7,922 nt of DNA from an uncultured Bacteroidota bacterium (GTDB lineage Bacteria; Bacteroidota; Bacteroidia; B-17B0; Aurantibacillaceae): NCBI GenBank assembly GCA_937868675.1, contig CALMNJ010000548.1:1-7922 (forward strand), in the 5' to 3' direction. The first letter of the stretch is position 1. The number at the start of each line of letters is the position of its first letter. A program made the translations under genes and the position numbers. Shown one piece after another: positions 1 through 5,754 of this stretch. The notes under the pieces are model-generated. The model saw only the letters and a program-made list of their open reading frames with translations. It searched no databases and was not told the DNA's origin.

Positions 1-149
1 CTTTTAAAATCGAATACCGGCAACAGGGATCATACAAGGACTTGCCTGGCCTTGAAAATACCCCAGCCATTAACAACGACATTATACCCGATGCAGCGCC
101 CACCGATACTGCCAACACTACAAAAGAATGCCAACCACAAAAGCACTAA
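1..149 (+). CDS. 3' end of an unrecognised protein-coding gene (partial)
   Basis: Reading from base 3, the frame is open from the window edge to a TAA at 147-149. It encodes about 48 residues beginning FKIEYRQQGSYKDLPG and ending ECQPQKH. Of the three plus frames here, frame 2 is closed by stops. Frame 1 is also open, but its peptide looks unnatural. The visible tail is polar and rich in Asp, Asn, Thr and Pro (INNDIIPDAAPTDTANTT), as in a disordered C-terminus, and no domain can be recognised. The stop lies 22 bases inside the next gene, whose ATG is at 128, so the two are probably co-transcribed and translationally coupled. Function is unknown. Confidence rests on the overlap and the protein-like composition. 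Confidence 0.55.
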   Translation, partial: FKIEYRQQGSYKDLPGLENTPAINNDIIPDAAPTDTANTTKECQPQKH

Positions 150-1894
150 CAATTAGCCTGCTGGCATTTGCCTGGCTTGTAGATTCTAACCTGAGCGCAC
201 AGGGCCCCTGCGATAGTTTGAGCAACCTGAGGCTGCTCATTAAAAAAAAAGAAACTGCGTATATAACCGAAACGAACCTCAACAAAAAAAACAAACTCTT
301 TACGGAGTATAAAAAACTATCGGCCGAAGCCATTAACCAATCCCGTCGTTGCATACAAACCGCTCCACCCCCACCTGGCAGCGCGCGTGAGCTTGCCGAT
401 TATTACACACTCGGAAAACTTTATTATCAGTGCGGCGATTGCAACAATGCCAAATCCGTGTTTAATAAATGCCTGGCCAATTCCAATTGCGGAAGTATTA
501 AACTGAGTGGCAGCAAAACCTACGCGCAGGTTATTGCAGGTGTGTTTTCAAAATGTATGCGACCGGGCTCCGATGCTTCTGAAATAAATGGCTATGGGTT
601 GGAGTACCGTGGCAAAGGTGGCGTATTTGTACAAAATCTGTTTAAACAAACCCAACCAGAGCTTATTAATGAGGGGCCGCTTACGGTTGACGAAATCGAA
701 AAAATATCTCTGCGTAAATTAAGCCCCGGTACCCAGGCCGATTCGGCACTGGCCCGCGAGCTGAGCGGCAACCCCGAATTCATTCAGAATCCACCCTTCC
801 TTTTTTTGAAAAACTCAGAAAATTTCACGCCGGTTGCCCTGCGGCAGGAAAAAAACATTGACGTTTCAGGAACAAGTTACGGCGACGATATAACACTTAA
901 GAGCCACGCCACCTTTGTAAACCTTATTTACGAAGGCCTGCATCAGGATTATTTCGACCGTTTCGATTCGGCCGGAAGCCCGATAACCGTTTATCTTATT
1001 GGCGGGCCGTACACCACAGAAGGGCTTGCCGATTATTTAAAATTCTGTAACACCATTCACCACAGGGCTCATAAACGTGTAGCCTATTATATGCCGGCCG
1101 ACAATAGTGTGGTGGCATGGGCAAGCTCGGGCGGTGGCACCATTGCTCACGAGTTGGTGCATGCCCTCATTGCAAACGACTTTACCGAAGCCCCAGAATG
1201 GCTCAACGAGGGCCTCGCAAGCCTTTATGAGGAAGCCGAAAATGGTAAACCCAAAAACAATTACCGCCTCATTTTTATTCAACAGGCACTTGAAAATTAC
1301 AATGCCTGCATTAAATGGACCGATTTACTGACCTCTGAAAAGTATCAGGGGGCAAGCGATGTCAACTACAATTTGCTGTGTGCCTACAGTAGGTACTTTT
1401 GTAAATTTATTTACGACCGTTATGGTAAACAACAGCTTATAAAACTATATAAGCAACTGCGAAGCGCCTCTGGCCAGCCAGCCAGCGAACAGGCTGTTAC
1501 TATTATGAACCTTACCGGAAAAACAGAACCGGTTTTACAAAAGGAGTGGCAGGAGTATTTTATGGCTGAATCCGTGCCTGGCAAATGGTACAAAATGACC
1601 AATGAGGTTAACGCCAGCCTGAGCCGCGACCACCGCTTTGTGTTTAGCACTTCGGGCATTAAAACAAATAAAGCCCCGCAGGCGGCCGATAACAATAACA
1701 GTGCAGGCGGTGAGCAAATACAGCAGGAACAGAGGGAGTTGATGCCCCCAATGAATATTTATCAAAGCAGCGGACAAAGCAATATGCAGCCAACACAATC
1801 AGCCCCCGTGCAAAAAGCTACGTGGAAGGAGCGACGTAAACAACGCCGCGCCGAACGAATCAGAAAACGCCAACATCCTGAAATGCAGCAGTAA
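128..1894 (+). CDS. Secreted zinc-metallopeptidase-like protein (peptidase MA-like, HEXXH) with N-terminal TPR-like segment
   Basis: This is a 588-residue protein. Residues 1-24 form a signal peptide (hydrophobic stretch TISLLAFAWLV, likely cleavage after SAQ), so it is exported to the periplasm or beyond. Residues about 88-117 (ELADYYTLGKLYYQCGDCNN onward) resemble one TPR helix pair. The central part carries HELVH at 341-345 followed by WLNEGLASLYE at 358-368. Histidines 341 and 345 would bind zinc, E342 would be the catalytic base and E361 the third ligand, as in gluzincin-type peptidase MA or DUF1570-like families. The C-terminus (from about 540) is Gln/Asn-rich and ends in a very basic tail (KERRKQRRAERIRKRQ). 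The ATG at 128 is chosen because it gives the complete signal peptide; it overlaps the upstream gene by 22 bases. Substrate is unknown. Peptidase activity is inferred from the motif only. Confidence 0.85.
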   Translation: MPTTKALTISLLAFAWLVDSNLSAQGPCDSLSNLRLLIKKKETAYITETNLNKKNKLFTEYKKLSAEAINQSRRCIQTAPPPPGSARELADYYTLGKLYYQCGDCNNAKSVFNKCLANSNCGSIKLSGSKTYAQVIAGVFSKCMRPGSDASEINGYGLEYRGKGGVFVQNLFKQTQPELINEGPLTVDEIEKISLRKLSPGTQADSALARELSGNPEFIQNPPFLFLKNSENFTPVALRQEKNIDVSGTSYGDDITLKSHATFVNLIYEGLHQDYFDRFDSAGSPITVYLIGGPYTTEGLADYLKFCNTIHHRAHKRVAYYMPADNSVVAWASSGGGTIAHELVHALIANDFTEAPEWLNEGLASLYEEAENGKPKNNYRLIFIQQALENYNACIKWTDLLTSEKYQGASDVNYNLLCAYSRYFCKFIYDRYGKQQLIKLYKQLRSASGQPASEQAVTIMNLTGKTEPVLQKEWQEYFMAESVPGKWYKMTNEVNASLSRDHRFVFSTSGIKTNKAPQAADNNNSAGGEQIQQEQRELMPPMNIYQSSGQSNMQPTQSAPVQKATWKERRKQRRAERIRKRQHPEMQQ

Positions 1895-2059
1895 GCAAAC
1901 CAGCTAACAAGTGGGTGTCGGGTTTTTTCATTTCAGTTCCACGATGCCAGCTTCATTATGCACGGTAACTCACCTTCTTATTTTAAAAAAACAACGCAAA
2001 AAGTAACAAAAGTCACTGCCGGTCAACAAACTAATGATGAACTTTGTGTCAAAATACAG

Positions 2060-2167
2060 ATGGACACGTTTTCGGTTATTATTTTTGCAGTTGTGATGCT
2101 GCACCTGCTGGCTGGTTTTGGTTATGCCCTTTACAAAATAAACGGCAAGCAAAAACCAAAACGTTGA
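2060..2167 (+). CDS. Small single-pass membrane protein (35 aa), hypothetical
   Basis: The frame stays open upstream to an ATG at 1958, which would give 69 residues. The first 34 of those look non-coding (polar, Lys/Thr/Gln-rich, no similarity to anything). Starting at the ATG at 2060 gives a clean product, MDTFSVIIFAVVMLHLLAGF followed by GYALYKINGKQKPKR. This has an N-terminal hydrophobic helix of about 22 residues and a basic, cytoplasm-retained tail, so it is a typical small inner-membrane protein. I see no convincing Shine-Dalgarno sequence, which is normal for Bacteroidota. It sits alone between the peptidase-like gene and the hydrolase gene, with about 165 bases before it and 196 after it. 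Function is unknown. The chance that this is a real gene is moderate. Confidence 0.45.
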   Translation: MDTFSVIIFAVVMLHLLAGFGYALYKINGKQKPKR

Positions 2168-2304
2168 ACCAGAGTGCAGGTTTAACCATCCTGAAAGGGC
2201 TATATGCGTAGGTTTTAGGAGCATGGCACTAAGCCTGCAAAGCCGGCCATGTTTACCCGGAGGCATTGACACTCAGGGAATCATTTCACAACACTAACCT
2301 CAAA

Positions 2305-2336
2305 TTGTGAATCCTGTAATCAATTCCTTAACTTTA
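2305..2336 (+). promoter_or_regulatory. Candidate Bacteroidota-type promoter for the hydrolase gene
   Basis: A TTG at 2305-2307 is followed 24 bases later (start to start) by TAACTTTA at 2329-2336, one mismatch from the TAnnTTTG consensus at -7. Predicted transcription start is near 2343, giving a leader of about 20 bases before the ATG at 2364. The last consensus base is wrong, so confidence is modest. Confidence 0.4.
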
Positions 2337-2363
2337 CTTTAAACGTATTAATTCTTACAACCC

Positions 2364-3695
2364 ATGCAAAAAAAAGAAAGACAGGCCGTGGTCATCATCC
2401 ATGGCATTGGCGAACAAAGGCCAACCGTTACCCTCCGCGAATTTGTTGAATCGGTTGCCGAACATCTTAAATCCGAAGGCAAGCTCAGTAACAGCGATGT
2501 GGTTTTTTGGGACAAACCCGATCCCGTTTCGGGCAATTACGAAACACGTAAAATGACCATGCGCCACATTGGCGCACAACCCACCACCGACTTTTATGAA
2601 TTTTACTGGGCCCACCACATGCGCAACACCTCATACAAACACATGGGCGACTGGATAAAAAATGTGGTGTTCCGAATGCCGCACCGGGTTTCGCCCCGGC
2701 TCAGGCCCGTGTTCTTTTTTCTCTGGGGCCTCACACTGGCCGCACTTGCCGTTATTGCCTTCATGACCTTTAACAGCGGGCTCGACACCACTAAAAAATG
2801 GCTCACCAATATTGCCACCGGCACAGCGGCTACCCTGGTAATCGGAATTTTTACCAACGCCATTTATAACTATCTGGGCGATGCTGCGCGCTACTTCGAC
2901 CCCTCGCCCGAAAACATTGACGAGCGCATGCACATTCGTAAAGAAGGCATTGAGCTACTGCGCAACCTGCACAATACCGGTGGCTATAACCGTATTATTA
3001 TTGTAGGTCATAGTTTGGGCGGAGTGATTGCCTATGATCTCGTTAAATTTTTATGGAGCGAATATTATAAAACCCTCGAACCTGGTAAAGCCGCCGATGC
3101 CCTGAGTGCGTTGGGCGAAACAGAATTAAACAACAGGTCCATGCTACCGCAGCGTGCGGCGCTTCAAAACAACGATAGCGAAAACTGGCTGAGCAATTAC
3201 CGCAATGCCCAGTTGCAGGGCTTTAATTATTTAAATGCCATTGGCAACAAATGGCTCATCAGCGATCTGCTCACCATCGGAACGCCCCTGGCCCATGCCG
3301 GCCACCTGTTTGTGTACCGTAATGACCTGTTTCAAAAATTAAAAAACAAACGCGAGTACCCTACCTGCCCGCCCACGATTGAACCACCCGATGATGATTT
3401 TGTGCTGAGCAACGACATACAATTAAATGAAAGCGGGGCCACAAACAAACTGAACTATTACACACACTCCTCGCCCTTTGCCGCGACGCGTTGGACCAAC
3501 ATTTATTACAGTTCCGATTTTATTGGCGGCCCACTGAAAGGCCTGTTTGGAAAAGGCATAAAGGATATTCGCCGCGAGTGGAAGGGCGAACCCGGCATTT
3601 TTCCGGGCACCCACACGCGCTATTGGGAAATGAATAACACACACAGTGTGATCAACGACATTTGCCAGGTACTCAAAAGACCAAAGCAGGAATGA
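2364..3695 (+). CDS. Membrane-anchored alpha/beta-hydrolase (lipase/esterase-like)
   Basis: This is a 443-residue protein. The N-terminus AVVIIHGIGEQRP (residues 8-20) is the first beta-strand and oxyanion-hole HG turn of alpha/beta-hydrolases. IIIVGHSLGGVIAYDL contains the nucleophile elbow G215-H216-S217-L218-G219, with Ser217 as catalytic serine. LTIGTPLAHAGH at about 303-314 resembles the GTP segment after the next strands in lipases. H427 in NNTHSVIND is a good candidate catalytic histidine; the acid residue cannot be assigned by eye. Between strand 1 and the elbow is a large insertion with two hydrophobic helices (about 116-136 and 150-171), so the enzyme is probably anchored in the inner membrane with the catalytic domain on the cytoplasmic side. 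There is no signal peptide. Substrate is unknown. It has its own candidate promoter and appears monocistronic. Confidence 0.8.
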   Translation: MQKKERQAVVIIHGIGEQRPTVTLREFVESVAEHLKSEGKLSNSDVVFWDKPDPVSGNYETRKMTMRHIGAQPTTDFYEFYWAHHMRNTSYKHMGDWIKNVVFRMPHRVSPRLRPVFFFLWGLTLAALAVIAFMTFNSGLDTTKKWLTNIATGTAATLVIGIFTNAIYNYLGDAARYFDPSPENIDERMHIRKEGIELLRNLHNTGGYNRIIIVGHSLGGVIAYDLVKFLWSEYYKTLEPGKAADALSALGETELNNRSMLPQRAALQNNDSENWLSNYRNAQLQGFNYLNAIGNKWLISDLLTIGTPLAHAGHLFVYRNDLFQKLKNKREYPTCPPTIEPPDDDFVLSNDIQLNESGATNKLNYYTHSSPFAATRWTNIYYSSDFIGGPLKGLFGKGIKDIRREWKGEPGIFPGTHTRYWEMNNTHSVINDICQVLKRPKQE

Positions 3696-3765
3696 GTGTA
3701 TGAGAGCAGCGGTGGTAAACTGTTGCGGCCATTTTTATTTTGTACTATAGTTTAGTATAGCAATC

Positions 3766-4311
3766 TTGAAAAAATATTTACTCCTTTTAATCTTAATAGC
3801 CAGCCAGCACTGCCAATCGCAGGCATGGCAGTGGGGTAAAGCCGAGCCTCTGATGGCCGAGGGTTACGGAGTGTGCAACGACCCAGCAGGTAACGCTTAC
3901 CTTACCGGTCAGGCTTCAAGTTCAGCCATTATTGGTTCCAGCACCGTAAATCCTGGTATTATACTGATAAAGTACGATCCGAACGGCAACCTGCTTTGGC
4001 TCAAAAATTTTGCATGCCAGATGGGGGCTTATGGCTTTGACATTTGCTGCGATAAAAACGGAAACGTGTTTCTGGCAGGAGCGTATGGCTCTTCCATAAC
4101 AATTGGGTCAAACACTTATACAACTGCCGGGGCAGGCGCTATACTCATTAAACTAAACAGCTCAGGAACCATTCTTTGGAGCAATGTTTACAATGGCTCG
4201 CCGAGCGCAAGCGGAAGTGGAGTGAGTACCGATCCGGCAGGCATTTACTTTTTTACGTTTAAAGGCAATTCCCAAACCCGCACCATAAAAGTGATAAAAG
4301 CGGCGAACTAA
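3766..4311 (+). CDS. Secreted SBBP-repeat beta-propeller-like protein, short and probably truncated
   Basis: This is a 181-residue product. A TTG start is chosen because it gives a perfect signal peptide (MKKYLLLLILIASQHCQSQA) and no in-frame ATG or GTG lies near it. The mature part contains SBBP-type repeats: GYGVCNDPAGNAYLTG (33-48) with ILIKYDPNGNLLW (66-78), then YGFDICCDKNGNVFLAG (89-105) with ILIKLNSSGTILW (126-138). A third copy begins at SGVSTDPAGIYFF (151-163). The repeats are about 55-62 residues apart. SBBP proteins of Bacteroidota are usually several hundred residues long, with more blades and often a C-terminal type IX secretion sorting domain. Here the third repeat breaks off and a short Lys-rich end follows, so the gene looks like the 5' part of a larger one. 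The next 460 bases are gene-poor, consistent with decay or a rearrangement at the cassette-array edge. A surface or adhesion role is only inferred. Confidence 0.65.
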   Translation: MKKYLLLLILIASQHCQSQAWQWGKAEPLMAEGYGVCNDPAGNAYLTGQASSSAIIGSSTVNPGIILIKYDPNGNLLWLKNFACQMGAYGFDICCDKNGNVFLAGAYGSSITIGSNTYTTAGAGAILIKLNSSGTILWSNVYNGSPSASGSGVSTDPAGIYFFTFKGNSQTRTIKVIKAAN

Positions 4312-4341
4312 GCGGATTAAATTTTGCTTTCTGTGTCAGGG

Positions 4342-4446
4342 TTAATTACACTTAGGGGCGTGTGTTTCGCCCGCACGTTTAACATAGCCCAGGGTCATGT
4401 CGGGTAGCAGCGTTGGTGCAAATGCATAGCGCAAGGTATCGAAACC
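4342..4446 (-). pseudogene. Possible 3' remnant of a gene on the minus strand
   Basis: On the minus strand, 34 codons run from 4446 down to a TAA at 4342-4344. They read GFDTLRYAFAPTLLPDMT then LGYVKRAGETHAPKCN. Codon choice and GC content resemble the chromosomal genes to the left rather than the cassettes. An in-frame TAA directly precedes this stretch (4447-4449), and no start codon gives a sensible protein. If it is real, it is only a gene tail. The plus-strand frames here are broken by stops. I do not recognise the family, and the peptide is short enough that chance is a serious alternative. Confidence 0.22.
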
Positions 4447-4638
4447 TTAATAATTACGCCAAAGCTTAAATTATTTTTTGCAAAACAAAAACTGCTTTAA
4501 GCATGATGGTTTTTTTGTAAAGAAATTTATTAGTTTTTAGGTGCCGGGCGCGCTTTTGCTGCAAGCCGGTTTGTGCTTTGCGGTTTTCTGAGTCTGTTAA
4601 AGCCTGGGCGCCCCAGCCCGCCACTGCCCGGCAAGCCC

Positions 4639-4669
4639 TTGACATTAGCTCTGAAATTATTTAGATTTG
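4639..4669 (+). promoter_or_regulatory. Strong Bacteroidota-type promoter reading into the cassette array (Pc-like position)
   Basis: TTGACA at 4639-4644 is followed after 17 bases by TAGATTTG at 4662-4669, an exact match to the TAnnTTTG element at -7. Predicted transcription start is about 4676, giving a leader of about 110 bases before the first cassette gene at 4785. It lies outside the first cassette boundary (4770), where a cassette promoter (Pc) would be expected in an integron. That role is inference; the motif match is direct. Confidence 0.6.
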
Positions 4670-4769
4670 ATTATCCATTACAATCCGGTACGCTTTTACA
4701 TTTAACCGTATTTAAATGGCTACAAATAATTGTAATTAATTACAAATGGAAAAAGGCGCTTAGGCGGGA

Positions 4770-4776
4770 GTTAGGC
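4770..4776 (+). other. First cassette boundary: R'-type core site GTTAGGC
   Basis: GTTAGGC fits the GTTRRRY core at which integron integrases cut between G and TT. The continuing bases GTTAGGCGTA are the exact reverse complement of the TACGCCTAAC found at the other end of the same cassette (5988-5997). The gene start ATG is 8 bases beyond the core, as in the next cassette. No convincing partner R'' core is seen within 200 bases upstream, so this could be an attI junction or an attC whose left half has decayed. Confidence 0.6.
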
Positions 4777-4784
4777 GTAATTAT

Positions 4785-5444
4785 ATGGACACCGAAACAA
4801 AGAATGAAATAATAGGCAGACTTTGGCTTTGGTCTGAGGCAGTTTCCAAGACGAAACATCTTTTGGAAATGTCATTCCGAACCAATGAAGGCAAACAAGA
4901 ATCGTTTCGACTTCAAGAGCAAGAAACGTATGCCATCAAATTAAAGGAGTTTGCCAAACAACAACCAGACTACCGAAATGACATAGTATTTCCTTCGCAT
5001 CGCAAAAAATTTGATGAAATTTATCCCCGTGCTTTTCCAACATGGCTTGAATGTTGTGCGATACATGACGCCTTTGTTGAATTGGCCATCGTTTATTTCT
5101 GTCAACTGTTTAACTCTGGCTATAGTCAACACGGCGAAACTGCCAAGAGTGATAAGAGTTTTAGAGATGAACATTTAATAAAGGTTCTTAATAAGGTCTT
5201 CTTGACACCCACAGAAATGACACAATTTGAATCACTTAAGAAGACACTCACTTCGGCTCGGGACAAAGTGATTGGTCATTCAGATGGGGACGCTTATAAA
5301 ATTACTCATTCAAGCCCAGTTTCTGTTTTACGTGGCCCTAACATTAGTTGGCGTGAAATTGATTTTGAGTTTTGGTATTCGTTTTTAGACAAAATGGTAA
5401 CGGCCATTCATAATTATTCAAACCTCTTGAAACTACAGACCTAA
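4785..5444 (+). CDS. Candidate HEPN-domain protein (possible ribonuclease/toxin), AbiU2-like pattern
   Basis: This is a 219-residue, mostly helical, soluble protein without a signal peptide. Near the C-terminus is LTSARDKVIGHSDGD, in which R159-x5-H165 fits the Rx4-6H motif of HEPN ribonucleases. The surrounding RDKxxxHSD wording is typical of AbiU2-like and related HEPN proteins. A helix-rich region with WLECCAIHDAFVELAIVYFC (about 87-106) precedes it, and a closing helix (FWYSFLDKMVTAIHNYSNLL) follows. HEPN proteins often act as RNA-cleaving toxins or abortive-infection effectors, but some are catalytically inert. The ATG lies 8 bases after the cassette core site. The stop codon overlaps that of the convergent XRE gene by 4 bases (CTAA, 5441-5444). 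Transcription probably comes from the promoter at 4639-4669. The family call is based on the motif and is moderate. Confidence 0.55.
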   Translation: MDTETKNEIIGRLWLWSEAVSKTKHLLEMSFRTNEGKQESFRLQEQETYAIKLKEFAKQQPDYRNDIVFPSHRKKFDEIYPRAFPTWLECCAIHDAFVELAIVYFCQLFNSGYSQHGETAKSDKSFRDEHLIKVLNKVFLTPTEMTQFESLKKTLTSARDKVIGHSDGDAYKITHSSPVSVLRGPNISWREIDFEFWYSFLDKMVTAIHNYSNLLKLQT

Positions 5445-5659
5445 ATTTGGTCGAGCAGTTTAGACAGAGAAATGCCTAAAGCTTCTGCAACTTCAAGTAA
5501 AGTAAAAAGTGTTGGGTTGACTTTGCCGTTTTCCAATTTTTCAATGGCTTGACGGTCTTTGTTACAAGCACGGGCAAGGTCGGACTGGCTCCAGCCCTTT
5601 TGTTCACGTAGTTCGACAATGCGCTGACCTATTTTCTTTTTTAATTTGTCCCGAGTCAT
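5441..5659 (-). CDS. Small XRE/Cro-type helix-turn-helix regulator (antitoxin-like)
   Basis: This is a 72-residue protein that is almost entirely one HTH_3 domain: IGQRIVELREQKGWSQSDLA (10-29), RACNKDRQAIEKLENGK (30-46), then PTLFTLLEVAEALGISLSKL (49-68). The signature positions WSQSDLAR, IEKLENGK and LLEVAEALG are all present. The frame extends upstream to 5794, but that would run through the operator region. The ATG at 5659 (MTRDKLKKKIG) gives the normal family length and is preferred. It is convergent with the HEPN-like gene (stops overlapping in CTAA) and divergent from the 85-residue ORF at 5755. The 95-base divergent region holds three TGTCA-N10-TGACA palindromes, so it very likely represses its own module. 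An antitoxin role is inference. Confidence 0.88.
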   Translation of the reverse strand: MTRDKLKKKIGQRIVELREQKGWSQSDLARACNKDRQAIEKLENGKVNPTLFTLLEVAEALGISLSKLLDQI

Positions 5660-5667
5660 AAAACAAA

Positions 5668-5753
5668 TGTCAATTAATTCGCTGACAAAAATGTCATACA
5701 AAAAGTTGACAATTTGAAAATTCGACTTATATTTGTCATATAATAATATGACA
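5668..5753. promoter_or_regulatory. Operator array: three copies of TGTCA-N10-TGACA
   Basis: Three palindromes of identical geometry lie between the XRE gene and the ORF at 5755: 5668-5687, 5692-5711 and 5734-5753. Each has TGTCA, exactly ten bases, then TGACA. The third is the strongest, with 11-bp perfect arms (5731-5741 and 5746-5756). The second covers the TTGACA and the third the end of TATATTTG of the rightward promoter, so binding would block RNA polymerase. The XRE protein is the obvious ligand. The site pattern is direct observation; the regulator assignment is inference. Confidence 0.8.
5706..5735 (+). promoter_or_regulatory. Promoter for the 85-residue ORF, overlapped by operators
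   Basis: TTGACA (5706-5711) and TATATTTG (5728-5735) are separated by 16 bases and match the Bacteroidota -33 and -7 elements exactly. Predicted start of transcription is about 5742, leaving only about 13 bases before the ATG at 5755. No equally good promoter was found for the XRE gene on the minus strand. Confidence 0.6.
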
Positions 5754-5754
5754 A

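Larger units (their letters stand above)
4312..4769. other. Gene-poor transition zone between chromosomal genes and the cassette array
   Basis: No convincing intact gene lies in these 458 bases. Visible structures are a possible minus-strand gene remnant (4342-4446) and an AT-rich stretch with long A and T runs (about 4465-4540). There is also an 8-bp inverted repeat, TGCCGGGC at 4542-4549 against GCCCGGCA at 4626-4633. Within that repeat is a small hairpin, CTGGG-CGC-CCCAG, at 4604-4616. A rightward promoter lies at 4639-4669. A 16-bp perfect palindrome occupies 4730-4745 (TTGTAATT/AATTACAA). Just before the first cassette boundary the heptamer TTAGGCG occurs twice (4760-4766 and 4771-4777). 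The zone could contain an attI-like site or a degraded cassette, but neither can be shown. Confidence 0.6.

Noticed and set aside
1037..1282. Minus-strand ORF inside the peptidase-like gene
   Set aside because: It is a shadow of the HELVH-region coding sequence, with no independent start signal or protein-like composition.
1895..1935. Terminator after the peptidase-like gene (T run at about 1923)
   Set aside because: There is a T tract after GTGTCGGG but no complementary arm of useful length.
1958..2059. Longer start for the small membrane protein (69 residues)
   Set aside because: The first 34 residues are low-complexity and polar with no protein-like pattern. The internal ATG at 2060 gives a clean small membrane protein.
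2222..2251. Inverted repeat CATGGC/GCCATG as a terminator or tRNA-like fold
   Set aside because: The stem is only 6 bp around an 18-base loop with no T run. No tRNA arms can be built.
4377..4383. GTTTAAC as an upstream R'' core
   Set aside because: It is almost 400 bases from the nearest R' core, too far for attC, and no matching cassette start exists in the window.
4700..4776. ATTTAAC at 4700-4706 as R'' partner of GTTAGGC at 4770, making a third attC
   Set aside because: The core fits RYYYAAC and the spacing is right, but only about 3 bp pair next to the cores and no L-box stem is seen.
4573..4812. Plus-strand ORF of 79 residues before the HEPN-like gene
   Set aside because: It spans the promoter, the AT-rich palindrome and the cassette boundary, and its translation is not protein-like. 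It overlaps the better supported gene at 4785.
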